Source of the DNA: Astropecten irregularis
Taxonomy: Eukaryota; Echinodermata; Asteroidea; Paxillosida; Astropectinidae
NCBI GenBank assembly: GCA_963971285.1
Contig: OZ020263.1
Span: forward strand, 4,898,001-4,962,000
Direction of reading: 5' to 3'
DNA: 64,000 nucleotides
The notes under the pieces are model-generated. The model saw only the letters and a program-made list of their open reading frames with translations. It made no database searches and had not been told where the DNA came from. The position numbers were made by a program, and so were the translations under genes. Shown here in pieces: positions 25,043 through 36,889 of the stretch (positions are counted from its first letter, which is position 1; each line of letters begins with the position of its first letter).

Positions 25043-25446
25043 CTGCCATAAAAAAAAAAACATACAAGAGGTCAAAGGTCAAACGATGCTAAGAGGTCAA
25101 TTGAGGGTCATATATTTAGACCACACATTATGCAAACGTAATGCAATCGTGACTATAGGCTTTTGGTCTTAGATATACGAGTAAATTCTTCGAGTAGATT
25201 GCGTCTCTCGGCGGGATACTTGATATGATGACAAGAATACCCGACAGATTACCACAGTGCAATGTTTCTCCTTTAATTTCCACGAGGGTTGAACGGTTGA
25301 TGGAAATGAAATCTGAAATGTCAGCTGATGGGACCTGCTGTCATCATGACATATCCGTTAGCAGTCGCCATGTGATATCAGGCATTTTATATACCACACG
25401 CTGGTGGCAATGATCAGTATTAACATGTTGATGTCTCCATAGATCA

Positions 25447-25748
25447 GGGGTGGGCAACCTTTATGAATCAATGGGCCAGAAACGAGGAATGGAAAATTTG
25501 GCGGGCCGCACTATGGTCAACAATGCACTTTCAATTTCAAACATTCAGTAACGAGGAATTTCTTAGAGGGCAACCCCACTAAGGAACACAACCTGACAAC
25601 TGAGTTTTGTTTGTGAAAACTTGTCAAAGCAATACCGATATGACACAATACCGGGCTGTGTGAAGCACATACCAATTTTTTTTTTATTCTGGATGCGTCT
25701 CGCAGGCCGCACAAAAATCAATGGCGGGCCGTAGGTTGCCCACCCCTG
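25447..25748. mobile_element. hAT-like non-autonomous element
   Basis: TIRs CAGGGGTGGGCAACCT and its inverse GGTTGCCCACCCCTG with GGGCC subterminal motifs (tgggccaga, ggcgggccg). The CAGGGGTGGGCAAC terminus is typical of hAT (Charlie-like) elements. Flanking 8-mers (atatagat / ccatagag) agree at five positions, so the target duplication is decayed or doubtful. Confidence 0.85.
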
Positions 25749-25793
25749 CCATAGAGGAATCCTTCCTTCCTCCACGATGTGGCATCAAAGCAT

Positions 25794-26048
25794 GGGCCAA
25801 TTTCATAGAGCTGCTCAGCACAAATATTCGCTAAGCATGACATTTCTGTCTTGTAGTCAAAACAGGATTATAACAACCAAATGTCCGTGTGTTGTGTGTA
25901 TCACTTGCAATTGTTCTTTGGCTGTTGTTCGCTGACCAATAACCATGAATATCAAATGGAATTTTCAATGGTGGTTTGTTTTATTGGGCAAGCTGTTTTT
26001 GTGCTAAACAACTTTTTGTGTGCTAAGCAGCTCTATGAAATTGGCCCC
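25794..26048. repeat. Family B element, copy 3
   Basis: GGGCCAATTTCATAGAGCTG left and CAGCTCTATGAAATTGGCCC right; full body. Confidence 0.93.
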
Positions 26049-26074
26049 AGTCCAGCCTCTCGTGTTTCAACAGA

Positions 26075-26345
26075 CAGAGGCACGGAGCAGCAGCGCGGCA
26101 TATATAGGGAAAACTGCGCCCGGGGCAAACGCTAAAACTGCGCTCTAAATTCCAACTTCTGATGCCGATGAAAACAAAATCTGACAATTTGAAATTATTG
26201 GAATCTGTCTTTGTTTTGTTCATTAGCCTAGATTCGATTTCCAATGACTTCAAAGGTACAGCTAGCTACCTCTTTTCTGGGCGTTTTTGCTCCCCTTTAA
26301 AGGTGCCACGCCCGGGCAAGTGTCCCTTTCACATCCTCCCCTAGT
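26075..26345. repeat. Family J element, copy 1
   Basis: TGCGCCCGGGGCAAACG left, GCCACGCCCGGGCAAGTG right, aattccaacttctgatgcc inside. A second copy lies at 35950-36200. Confidence 0.75.
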
Positions 26346-26628
26346 TTATAGGCCAATGAGTAGAAAACAGCAACACAAAATGTTCCATTTGGGCCATTCC
26401 TTGTTACAGATTATAGAGCCCAGGCCTTTCTTGTATGCGTTCTGCTTTTAGTCTTCTTCACAGTCATTATGCGGCACCATTATTGCACAATAAATCAATA
26501 CCGTGCTTCGCTCTTTGCTTCGAAGTCACGTGCAGTAATTCACACGATGAGGCAAGAAATAGTCTTCCTATCTCAATGGTAACACCATGTAGGCCTATAT
26601 CGAGGCTCTGTGGTTATATATACTGTGC

Positions 26629-26740
26629 TCAATTTCATCAAACTCATCGTAACTTGCAATCGATCGTAGGAATTATGATGGCATTGTAGCCCGATACGAT
26701 AGTTACGATCGATCGTAAGGCTTCGTGAAATTGACTCCTG
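26629..26740. repeat. Family K element, short copy
   Basis: CAATTTCATCAAACTCATCG and TACGATCGATCGTAAGG...CGTGAAATTG form imperfect inverted arms. Confidence 0.78.
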
Positions 26741-27059
26741 ATAGTGATGTACTAAGGAATGCACGCTTTGCTCATCACTTTATAATCAGTTGGACCGCTG
26801 CAAATCACCGGGGAGGGCTGGCAGGCGGTTGTTGCTCGGCGAAGAATGTGCTAAAAGGTCACGGTGCATATTGCGGGGAGCGCATGGGAGGCAGTACCGG
26901 TAGTAGTTTATAATTGGACTGGATTAGGCCCGGATACCGTCAATGATCGGGGTAGGGGCCCCGGGGAGGATACCGACAGTGCGAAGGGACGGGATGAGCA
27001 AGAGGGCAGAGGAGTAAGAGACGACATCAGCAAAGAAGAGACAGCGAAAACAGCTACGA

Positions 27060-27166
27060 CAAACAACATCTATCAACACCAACGTCAGCAGCTTCAACAG
27101 CAGTATAGCAACAATGGTATAACAACAGTAACAATAGCAACAATGCAACAGCAACATCATCAACTA

Positions 27167-27198
<32 letters not shown>

Positions 27199-27440
27199 AT
27201 AACAACAACAAATCACTGAAACGGCAACAGCAGCAGCAACAACAACCACAGCAGTAGCAACAACATCAGTAATAGCAACAGCAAGAACAGCAGCAATAAC
27301 AACAGCAAAACACAGCAGCAGCACCAACAACAGCAGCAACAACAACAACGATGGTAACATCACTATAACAACACAGTAACAACAACAGCAGCACCAACAA
27401 CAGCAGCAACAACATGAGCATCAACAACAGTAGTAACAGC
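27060..27440. repeat. (CAA/CAG)n trinucleotide array
   Basis: Interrupted runs of CAA, CAG and AAC. It lies in the intron where exon 13 should be. The poly-Leu, poly-Ala and poly-Gln ORFs here are array translations. Confidence 0.93.
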
Positions 27441-27665
27441 AGAAACAGCAACCACATGACGCCATGACGATGCAGAGGAAGAATAATCATTGTAGCCCTA
27501 TGAAAAGTTATGAACATAATTGCAAATTGCCCCCACTAATTCATCTTGTCCCCTTCCCGGCCTAATACTATAGCGCACAACTCCAAATACAATTCACACA
27601 CACACAGTGATATACTGCTCATATCGAACCCAGGTACAAAAAAGGAATGAAAATGGGAAACTTAC

Positions 27666-27700
27666 ATAAAACATTGAGTAGTTGATGTACCATATCATTC
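27666..27700 (-). CDS. TMEM175: TMEM175-like exon 12 (TM8)
   Basis: This is a 35-nt micro-exon, phase 1 in and 0 out, with acceptor CCTTTTTTCAG and donor TAT|GTAAGT. It encodes MIWYINYSMFY, matching human LLWFAHHSLFL (W and S at equivalent places). Joined to exon 11 it reads TIG-MIWYINYSMFY, like human TVG-LLWFAHHSLFL. The next exon (13) was not found. Confidence 0.85.
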
Positions 27701-28170
27701 CTGAAAAAAGGGTAAAGACAAGGGTATAAGATATAGCTCAATTTTGAATAGAATGTCTTGGTTTTATGATACACAAAAATGTGTTTTCTGACAAAATGGA
27801 TGCGCCATGATTCAGGTTATGCGTTCGTTTAGTTTCCACGAGACATGTGAGCACTAATCTGGGAAATGGTCGTGTAACAAGCGACAGCCTGGTGGCGACG
27901 AGGTTGACTGGAATCGACTCGTGGAAGCTAAACGAACGCAACAAAATTCGAGATATCGCATGGATTTTTAGCTGGTAACCCGTTTCTACATACGGCCATT
28001 CTACATACACATTGGGTCTATGAAACTGGCCCCCTGCTAACAGAATTATGCATTGACGCCCAAATCATAACCGAATAAAGAAGAGCCTAGAGAACTGGAC
28101 TCCTGTGTTATTATGTGAATGGGATGCAGGTGGTTTGGGTATAATGAATATAAACTCAGTCTCTTCTTAC

Positions 28171-28283
28171 CGATGGTTAGAAAGGATGAGATGTAGGCTA
28201 GGAGAGGCTCTTTCTGTTCTCGTAAAGCATCATATAATGCATCTTCGCCCATAGTTTCATTAAGTGGCACCAATGCATCAGCA
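28171..28283 (-). CDS. TMEM175: TMEM175-like exon 11 (TM7-TM8 loop and TM8 start)
   Basis: The exon is 113 nt, phase 2 in and 1 out, with acceptor CTTTTGAAAG and donor ATCG|GTAAGA. It encodes ADALVPLNETMGEDALYDAL, then REQKEPLLAYISSFLTI. The acidic lumenal loop is followed by LREQKEPLLAYISSFLTIG, which aligns with human LSATGPRFLAYFGSFATVG. The acidic loop has one NET sequon, a possible N-glycosylation site on the lumenal side. Confidence 0.9.
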
Positions 28284-28364
28284 CTTTCAAAAGAGAAGAA
28301 TAATGTCAACACAAGTAATAAACTGCTGCAAACTGCTCATCAGCCAAATGACCTGAAATATATC

Positions 28365-28502
28365 AAATGTTTTGGAGTTAGGAGGGCCTGACGCGTTTCG
28401 ATCCTAGCAGGATCTTTCTCAAAGGCTAAAAGGCTTTCTCTATAGCCTTTGGAAAAAGATCCTGTTGGGATCGAAACGCGTCAGGCCCTCCTAATTCCAA
28501 GG
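28365..28502. repeat. Family H inverted repeat, copy 1
   Basis: TTGGAGTTAGGAGGGCCTGA left and TCAGGCCCTCCTAATTCCAA right, with ACGCGTTTCGATCC inside both arms. Confidence 0.92.
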
Positions 28503-28549
28503 AGAAGAATAATGATTGAAAACAATAATAAAATAATATAAGCGAGGAT

Positions 28550-29130
<581 letters not shown>

Positions 29131-29170
29131 TCTCCCTGATTTCAAAACATAATTATTACTCGATCCTTTC

Positions 29171-29880
29171 AAGGTACTATCATACTTTGGTAAGAAACCA
29201 AAACAGAAATGTTCACAGATTTACGTGTAACTTTCAGGGTATGAAGATGGTGCTGGTAGAAACCTACCGTTAAAATATTCCCGCCTGAAATGGTGTATTT
29301 ATCCAGAAATTAGTAAAGCAACGACCGAAATCTGTTTGATATTTTAAAAGATCAAAAAATAAAAGAGAAAAGACTTAAAGGCCTTGCATACGTTTGGTAA
29401 TGACTCTGAAAATTTATTGCAATAAAAACTTACTTGGTGAGAAGTACAGCTGCTTTGGATAGTATAATGCATATTGAGAAACGTTCAATTCGAAGTACCG
29501 CGGTTATGGAAAAATATGTCACTTTTTATCTCCAAAAATTATGAATCTGAGAAGCGTTATGGCCGTAACGCTTCTCAGCTATTGACTAACTGTTCTCTGG
29601 CGTGAAATAACCGCTCTAGTTTGTCGCCAAAATCTCAAAAACGCTACCACCTTTTGAATTGAAACTTTCACAGGTTAGTTTTATGGTATTTATATACAAT
29701 TATATTGGTTTGAAACAAACAGTAGGCTCAAATTACCAAACGTATGCAATCCCTTTAAGAAATACTGTGGCCGTTTTTCACGATTTTCTCAAAAAGTGGG
29801 AACCGTATAGGACTGAAATTTTCACAGATGACTGTGACTGTATCCTCCTTGATATCACTACTGTGATACTACCTTTAAAT
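29171..29880 (+). repeat. Family A MITE interrupted by family C
   Basis: The A copy runs 29171-29374, is broken at its GACTTAAGAAATACTG site, and resumes at 29755 with TTAAGAAATACTGTGGCCG, ending ATACTACCTTTAA. Confidence 0.94.
29375..29758 (+). mobile_element. Family C MITE nested in family A
   Basis: TTAA-AGGCCTTGCATACGTTTGG ... CCAAACGTATGCAATCCCT-TTAA. The empty site in sister A copies is cTTAAg, so a TTAA duplication is directly visible. Confidence 0.96.
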
Positions 29881-30436
29881 TCAGATTAACGTGTGATGCG
29901 CAATGGAGAAAGTTAATCAACCAACGGCCGTATTGAAATCATACCTGACTCAAGCACAGCGTTGAAATATTAATGAACTTGCCATAGCATGACCTTGCAA
30001 AAGTAATTGGAAATTGTCAATGTTGTTATTTTGCCTTGCCTGGACATCTTAGATTAATCTGGCGGTGCTTATTCATGGGGAAAACGAGCTAAGCAGTTGG
30101 GGAAGGGTCACCAGATTACTGTAATGCTTCGTTACGCCCCGTCTCAAAATACAGACGAAGTCGGTAAAAACCAAGCCTTGGAATAAAACACGGTTACGAC
30201 TTTTTGCCAATTGACATACAATCAAGGTATATACACATGTTGCCTAAAGAATAAACAATATACATCAATAGACAATAACAAAGAGCAATAACAACAGAAA
30301 CCAACAATTAATAAAACATTATTTTTAAACACATGGTACTATGATAAGTATTAAAAGCCTTCGTCCTGATTTCATCTGCGTTTAAAGGGCACGTACAACA
30401 TTGATAAAAAGCTGTATAAGGCTGTAATAAGAAAAG

Positions 30437-30592
30437 GTTTGCGGAGGCACCATGTATAATCTCTTTAATGGATGTGTGGTTCTGAAGAGGACGACCGGAG
30501 TACACTGGCCGGAACTTCGAGATCAACTTCTCACCGGTTCTTTTCAGAACCGCACATCCACAAAGAGATTATACATGGTGTCTCCGCAAACC
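30437..30592. repeat. Family I palindromic element, copy 2
   Basis: TTTGCGGAGGCACCATGTAT left, ATACATGGTGTCTCCGCAAA right; a long, nearly perfect palindrome. Confidence 0.93.
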
Positions 30593-30767
30593 TTTCCTTA
30601 TTACGTGACTTCCACCATGCAAAGCTTCAAAACCTACTGTATAAGGCTGTTCACAATTTGATCTGGCATGGAATAAAAACAAACCTGTGAAATTTGCAAG
30701 TCAATTGATCATTGGAAACAGTAGAAAATGACGAAACACCGTTGCAAATGTTACGCAAAATTTTAAG

Positions 30768-30972
30768 GGAATAGCTGTCTCATTTTTTTATCTTGCCAAG
30801 ATCAAAAATGTTTTGGTGTTTGATTTTAATCTTTTCTGGATAAATAAGCATTTCACGCAGAATTTGTTGTGTATGCTTCTACCATTACCGTCGTTATACC
30901 CTGTAAGTTATACGTTAATTTGTGAACATTTCTGATTTGGTTGGTTACCAATGTTGTACCTGCTCTTAAAAA
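30768..30972 (-). repeat. Family A fragment
   Basis: Half element: tctggataaataagcatttc, ccattaccgtcgttataccc, TTGGTTACCAATGTTGTACC. Confidence 0.75.
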
Positions 30973-31413
30973 AGAGACTTTTTATGAAGGTCACGGCTTC
31001 TCACTGTGAAAAGTGTGACACGTAAATGCTGGCATTTTTATAAAGTAACACTACATGGAAATTCAATCCATATTTAAAGGCAGATATCTCTGTCATCCCT
31101 TGCTCATTTTCCCTGACTGAGGCATCATTTGAAAGGTCAGGAAATGTACTTTCTAGAAATGTCTTTGATTCTTTAAAATAAAACTATCGTTGCGCAAATT
31201 ACCTTTTGGTATAGCCTTGCTTTATATTGCCTTTACTCGCCCATGTGTGAAGTATGCATCATATTTAAAGTATCAAATGAAAGCTGAGAAAATAAGCTTT
31301 TCAGATAATGTGTCATTTATTATTCAAAAGTGAAATAATAACAGGATTAAACATTGACAAATCTCGGTTTCGGATTTTTTTTTCTGGGACACTATATTTA
31401 GCGCCGTGATACT

Positions 31414-31776
31414 TTAAAGGTAGTATCATACTTTGGTTTTTGTCAAAGAAGTACAGATCCATGGGCCAAAATATCAAGGACGGTACAGTCACAGTCATCA
31501 GTGAAAATTTCAGTCCGATACAGTGCCCACTTTCTGAGAAAATCGTGACAAACGGCCACAGTATTTCTTAAGTCTTTTCTCTTTTATTTTTGATCTTTTA
31601 GAAGATCAAAAAGATTTTCGGTCGTTGTTTTACTAATTTTTGGATAAATACACCATTTCAGGCAGAACAAAAAATAATTAGGTTCTACCAGCACCATCTT
31701 CATACCCTGAAAGTTACACGTAAATCTGTGAACATTTCTGTTTTGGTTTCTTACCAAAGTATGATACTACCTTTAA
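31414..31776 (-). repeat. Family A MITE, full copy
   Basis: TTAAAGGTAGTATCATACTT ... AAGTATGATACTACCTTTAA. Confidence 0.94.
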
Positions 31777-32098
31777 TGAGCTGTTGCTGTGAAAGGCTGG
31801 GAATTCAAACGTCGCCATAAGAATCAAGTGATGTATATCAATCGGGTGATGAACTAATCCTCTTATGAATAAACCATCCCCGGTTGTTCGCCTTTCAACC
31901 GAGACAGCTGGTACAACACCAAATGTTCATCCCCCGTGATTATTGATAGGCAGGATAAAACGGCGAGGCAAAGACAGCAATGCAAATGACTTCGAAATAT
32001 TTTATGACAGGTCGGCTGCTGTATTAAGTCAGTTTAAGGCTTGGGTCACCATTATACGCATGGGGTGATTTGGTGAAAAAGAGAAGTACGTCACTCAC

Positions 32099-32153
32099 GT
32101 GATATCTAAGATGATGAGTGTAGCCACAATAATGAAAACACCATCAGTGAACG
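32099..32153 (-). CDS. TMEM175: TMEM175-like exon 10 (TM7 pore helix, repeat II)
   Basis: The exon is 55 nt, phase 1 in and 2 out, with acceptor CCTATTTTTACAG and donor CAC|GTGAGT. It encodes FTDGVFIIVATLIILDI, a near match to human FSDGVYAIVATLLILDI, the second pore helix. The Ile at the human Ile271 gate position and the following Thr274 equivalent are kept; Ser of FSD is Thr here. This exon is the strongest single proof of family membership. Confidence 0.93.
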
Positions 32154-32204
32154 CTGTAAAAATAGGCAATGAAATCATAATGATTAATTCTATTAGCTAT
32201 AACC

Positions 32205-32400
32205 GAGGATGGGACCTTAGGGAGACTTTCCCCATAGGGTCGTGCACAAACTTTACTTACCTATTTCTGAACATCTTCCAAACCAATGAACTTGAAATTG
32301 ACATATGTTCATATTGAGAGCATTCTCTGTCTTCTATCAAAATGTGGACATTAAAAACATGTTTCTTTAAAAGGTAGCTGGTACCTTAGGGAGACACCGA
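32205..32400 (+). repeat. Family N element, copy 3
   Basis: GGGACCTTAGGGAGACTTTC left, CTGGTACCTTAGGGAGACAC right; abuts exon 10's upstream intron. Confidence 0.85.
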
Positions 32401-32564
32401 ATTTGTTTACTGTGTTGTTTACTACTTTGTTTATTTGTTTACTCGTATTCTTACTGCTCAATCAAGGAGTTGAGAGAAACGTCAAACTGAATGTAGGACA
32501 GAAATTAACGGATAGGAAAACTAGCCACTGTCTAGAAATATCTGAGGCTTTGCATGGTGACAAT

Positions 32565-32705
32565 TGGTATGTGGATCGGTTTGCAGAAACACCATGTAAG
32601 AATCGTTCATACTTTCGCACTTTTTATGTCGTTCGAACTTATCGTAAGGTCTCAACGTTTCGACTAGCCTGCTCTAGTCATCATCAGGGTCTCCTGGTCG
32701 ACAGA
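32565..32705. repeat. Family I-related half element
   Basis: GTGGATCGGTTTGCAGAAAC, cgtttcgactagcctgctct, agtcatcatcaggg; the same words recur at 45575-45775. Confidence 0.72.
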
Positions 32706-32737
32706 ACGTGTTCGCAAAATAAAGACATAATACGAAA

Positions 32738-32900
32738 GATTCACAATAGTGCGCCTCCAAGAGTTTGCAACGCGTTGGCCAATCACAATGCGCGGAATCT
32801 GTCGACCCTTTCCAGATGGGCATTGGGTCGACACATTCCGTGCATCGTAATTGGCCAACGCGTTGCAAACTCTAGATGGCGCATTTATGAATCGTCCATA
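32738..32900. repeat. Family F palindromic MITE, copy 3
   Basis: GAGTTTGCAACGCGTTGGCC and GGCCAACGCGTTGCAAACTC arms, CGACCC/GGGTCGAC core. Confidence 0.93.
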
Positions 32901-33147
32901 TTATCATACCAGTCTCAGGCTACATTCATTAAACATACAACAATACATCATTGTGTATTTCAGCGGAAGTGAATCTTACTTTGTGTGCGGTCCATATTCA
33001 CGTCTTCAAGCACGAAGCGACGAGCTAGATGTTGACGAATACTCGTCTGAAAAGAACTATCTGCAAAAGAAGAGGAAATAGTCCAATCAGATACTTGAGT
33101 AGATTTCCGTAAAATATCATGTTCAACTCAAACGGTTAAAAAAAAAT

Positions 33148-33512
33148 AATAATATACAAAATATCTACTTATATAATTATATAGCGCATAATAATCGAAG
33201 ATTCTCTATGCGCTTTACATTATCCCTGGTCATCGGGCCATAATTTACATTCCTGAAACAATCTCAACTCCCTGGGGAGTACTCAGCACTGGCTGTCGTA
33301 TTCAGTGCACAGAGGCTAATAAAACCACAAAGCCATCTCTACCCTCGCAAGTACCCATTTACACCTGGGTGAAGGGGAGCAATATGTGATAACGCGTCTT
33401 GCCCAAGGACGCAAGCACCATTAACCCATGGCTGGATTCGAACCCATAATCTGTAGATTGAGCATAATACCTTGAATTCGACACATCAGACCAGTAGGCC
33501 ACGGTACCCATC
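33148..33512 (-). repeat. tRNA-derived SINE (family 1)
   Basis: Reading the minus strand: A-box-like TGGCCTACTGGT, B-box GGTTCGAATCC, then a body with CTTGGGCAAGACGCG, gtaaatgggtacttgcgagg and GTAAAGCGCATAGAG, ending in an ATT-rich tail. The layout (tRNA head, conserved body, short tail repeat) is that of a SINE2-type retroposon. Confidence 0.85.
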
Positions 33513-33837
33513 ATGTACTATAACAAAAGCTACATTATTTTGGAGCCTACATTTCTTAGCTGTTTCATAGACGGACCGTATAAAGAAATTCATCATCATA
33601 TCAATATACATGGCCAAGTCTATATGCCTTAGAATTACACAATGAAATGTAAAGAAAAAAAACCCACTGTTTCAAAAGTTTTTATCAACAGTTATACATT
33701 TGCCCTGTTTAAACAACTGTTCAAATATTTTATGTTTTAGCAGGAAACAACCCATGTCGAGTACACATGTCAAACAACGTTTTTATACAGTGTTCTTTCA
33801 TGTCCTCTGTGGCATATGGGCCTATACAGGCTGTATA

Positions 33838-34005
33838 CACCTTATTCAGGGCGCATCCATCTTGTCACCATCCTTGTATACCCGTTGGAAAAGATAACAC
33901 CAATTCTAAAGAGAAAAACGGGTACCAGACTATTGTGAATCCAAGCCTCGGTTTGATTGCACTGCTTTGAATGTTGGATGGAAGCACCGTGAATAAGGTC
34001 TATTG
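33838..34005. repeat. Family T element, copy 1
   Basis: CCTTGTATACCCGTTGGAAA, gataacaccaattctaa, cggtttgattgcactgc. The same sequence is present inverted at 48745-48890. Confidence 0.78.
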
Positions 34006-34067
34006 GTGTAACGCCATTGATATTGAAATATTTGAGTGTGTATACTAGCTATGGATGTTCCCCTTAC

Positions 34068-34146
34068 CTTTACAATTCCGATATGCAGCGACTGCTAAAA
34101 TACAGATCCAGTCGGTAAACATGACCATGATGAGGAGAGCCATGGC
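34068..34146 (-). CDS. TMEM175: TMEM175-like exon 9 (TM6, end of repeat I)
   Basis: The exon is 79 nt, phase 0 in and 1 out, with acceptor GGTTGTTGTAG and donor AAAG|GTAAGG. It encodes AMALLIMVMFTDWICILAVA followed by AYRNCK. This is a strongly hydrophobic helix ending in basic residues, as expected for the last helix of the first repeat. Its phase joins directly to exon 10, giving RNCK-A-FTDG, an unusually short link between the repeats. Confidence 0.85.
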
Positions 34147-34489
34147 CTACAACAACCAAATCAAATACACGTTTATACCAGTATGTTATGACACACTAAT
34201 TACATAATTATGTAACGAAATTAGTTGTTTAGAATGTCTTAAAGGTAACAAGTACTTTAATGACATAAAACATATCTTCAGGAAGATCATTGAGTGGATG
34301 AAGGAGTTACCAAACTAAGTACCTTACCGCGGGAATACTTAAAACCGCTATGCCGATTGACAATGCCGATAGGACGACCTTCAAACCAGCGGAAGACAAA
34401 AACTCTGCACTCAACCATTTCTATCAAGAAAGACAAAGTAGTTCTACAAGTAATTATAAACTCATCAACCAAAATAAAGACCTGAACTA

Positions 34490-34612
34490 TATAAAATGCT
34501 TTGAGTTATGAGGGCCAGACGTTTCGATGCTAGAAAGATCTTTCTCAAAGGCTAAAGAAAGATCTTGCAACGATTGAAACGCCAGGCCCTTCTTACTCCA
34601 AGCAAAAAACAA
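34490..34612. repeat. Family H inverted repeat, copy 2
   Basis: GAGTTATGAGGGCCAGACGT left, ACGCCAGGCCCTTCTTACTC right. Confidence 0.82.
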
Positions 34613-34925
34613 CTTGGATGAAACTTGCGTTATGTCACAACTGTAGGGAATCACGAAACAAAACATAACATTATCACCAAGCTGTCGGGCGTAAATGAAC
34701 TCCTGAAACCTTCTCAACTTTTCCCAGGCAGGGTGGTTCACAATTATCATACACACTTTAAAGCGAAATCAGACCCATAGTGGTATGTCTGACCCAACTA
34801 CTTATACTTCTAGGTGGCGAGATTTAATCGAGCAAACTGCCTCGCTCAGGAACACAAGTACAGAGAATCTGGCAAAAATATCCAGATGGTTTGAACTTTG
34901 AAGCTTCACATCATTCAATTATTGA

Positions 34926-35058
34926 GGGGTCGATTTCACGATACCCTACGATCGATCGTAACTCGACTTACGAAGGATAACACCACGTAGGGATGCAATG
35001 AATCATAAGTCCTACGATTGAAAAATAAGTTACGATGAGTTTGGGGACATCGAACCCA
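34926..35058. repeat. Family K element, copy 3
   Basis: GGTCGATTTCACGATACC left, TACGATCGATCGTAACTCGA, ATGAGTTTGGGGACATCGAA right. Confidence 0.8.
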
Positions 35059-35949
35059 GGACAATAGTCCAATTCTTTGTACTTCCAGAAAATTTGAATC
35101 CCAAATTACAACACGTGTTTTCAACATGAACGCTTTGAAAATAAAGTAGGCCTATTTTCAATTTGAAAAAAGACCCAAAACGGAAAGCCAATATCACAAT
35201 CATTCCACAGGTCTGTGTTTCACTACTTTCAATTCCAATAAGGCCCATGTAAAAGAACACTTAAGTACCGTAATATAAACTCCTCGTGATCGACTATGTT
35301 CTAACGAGACCGGACCCATGCACCCAAGAACGACTTATCATTATAAGACACTCCACGTACAGCTGTCCGCATCGATTACCCCTGCAGGCAACCAATGATT
35401 CCTGATTAATTTGTCTCGTGACATTCATTGTCGAGTACATTCTTCATCTTTCCAAAACTGCTACCCCCAGCGTGATCCAACGTGATAAACAACCAAAGGT
35501 CTGTTAAAAATTGCCCTTTTTCGTTCCGCTCCATAGGCAATTGCCTCATACCCACGATGTTTAAAAGAAAAATGATCAGTGGGTTTTCTATTTTTTCTTA
35601 GTGCGACATATATGAACTTAAAGCCAAAAGAATGAATTTGCATAATCTGCAACCCCCAGATTTATACGACGTTCCGTTCTGAAGATACAAGTGATTTTGT
35701 GTAAAAATTGGCTGTCTCTGTATGTGGTCATTTCCCAACGTTAAAGCTTCTTTGTAATTGTCGGTGGAGCAGATGCGCGCTAGTTTTCATTATGTACATC
35801 ATATATCGTAATCATGATTAAAAAAACCACTTATTATATAGTACTGATAAACGTCGGCGAGGGGTATAGCCTAATTTAGATTTAGATAATTTTTTTCCAC
35901 CCGACGAAAATGTTAAAACCCATTAACAACACATCACTGCTCATTTTTA

Positions 35950-36200
35950 AGGGGCAGCGACGTATCTAAAGAAAACGGCGCCCGAGGCAAGCGGTAAAAC
36001 CGCGCCCCTATAATTCCAGCTTCTGATGCGAATGAAAAGAAAATCACACAATTTTAAATTGGAATCTTTGTGTGTTTGCTCATTGAATCAGAATTCCAAT
36101 AACTTCAACAGTACAGCGACCTTTGTTTGCCGTTGTTTTGGGCGCCCCCTAAAAAGTGGCGCCCGGGGCACGTGCCCCTTCCCGCTAACGCCACCGGGTG
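35950..36200. repeat. Family J element, copy 2
   Basis: ACGGCGCCCGAGGCAAGCGG left, GGCGCCCGGGGCACGTGCCC right; the interior matches 26075-26345. Confidence 0.78.
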
Positions 36201-36561
36201 GGGAGGGGGTGTCGTGTAATGCTTTTTACTATAATATTGACATTATCTCATAATGGAAAATTTCATCAACATTTTTGTTCAAGTTTGAGAGAAAACAACG
36301 GATAACGCAGTAAAAATGCAGTTACTTGAAATAACATGCATGGCAGCATTTAAAAGGGACTGATATACAGAAATATTGCTCCGAAAATCAACTTTGAATA
36401 TACATGCAGTCCGAAACTCAAAAATTAACGATCTTTAAACTTATCAATCGCGAATTCTGACTTTAACGTGCAGTGCTCAAACATCCATATTAATATTGGA
36501 GATTGCTGTTTAAAGTGGCGTTCGCACCAAGTTACTTTTACAATAACATCACATCCCCTAC

Positions 36562-36633
36562 CTTTGTGTGTCCCTCTGCTATGTGATCAGACAACATCTT
36601 TCCTCTACGGAACGCCAACAGGACCATAATACC
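36562..36633 (-). CDS. TMEM175: TMEM175-like exon 8 (TM4-TM5 region)
   Basis: The exon is 72 nt, phase 0/0, with acceptor TTGTAACAG and donor AAG|GTAGGG. It encodes GIMVLLAFRRGKMLSDHIAE and then GHTK. It is a short hydrophobic stretch followed by a basic cytosolic loop, where human TMEM175 has the TM4 end and HFPHLLSPQIQRSAH loop. The intron to exon 7 is only about 0.26 kb and appears free of MITEs. Confidence 0.86.
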
Positions 36634-36889
36634 CTGTTACAAAAACAAGAACAATACAGACATTGTTCATAAAGAGTTATGTTGACCTACATCTCCAGAA
36701 CAATGGCTTAAGGATTCCACTAAGAGTACTCAAGGGGCTCCCGTAGAGGTAGAAAAAAATGACGTCATGATAAGGAAAACAATTCCAGCTTACAATCCAT
36801 GCTCTCAAGGGAGACCATGCATACAAAACTCATGTGATTGCTCGTTAACTGCTGCAAGTCATGTGATCTAGAATGAGAAAACGACATAC

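Noticed and set aside
26864-27517. Poly-Leu, poly-Ala and Gln-rich frames
   Set aside because: Translations of the CAA/CAG array; no Met context, domain or splice support. Also considered and rejected as the missing exon 13.
32455-32486. Possible extra TMEM175-like exon on the minus strand (FDVSLNSLIE) with good splice sites
   Set aside because: It resembles the human SFDLHEPLSKERVE loop, but it is open only in phase 0-in/2-out, while exon 9 ends in phase 1 and exon 10 needs phase 1; joining it creates stops.
32403-32972. 189-codon plus-strand frame
   Set aside because: Runs across a family I-related half element and a family F palindrome; repeat-derived.
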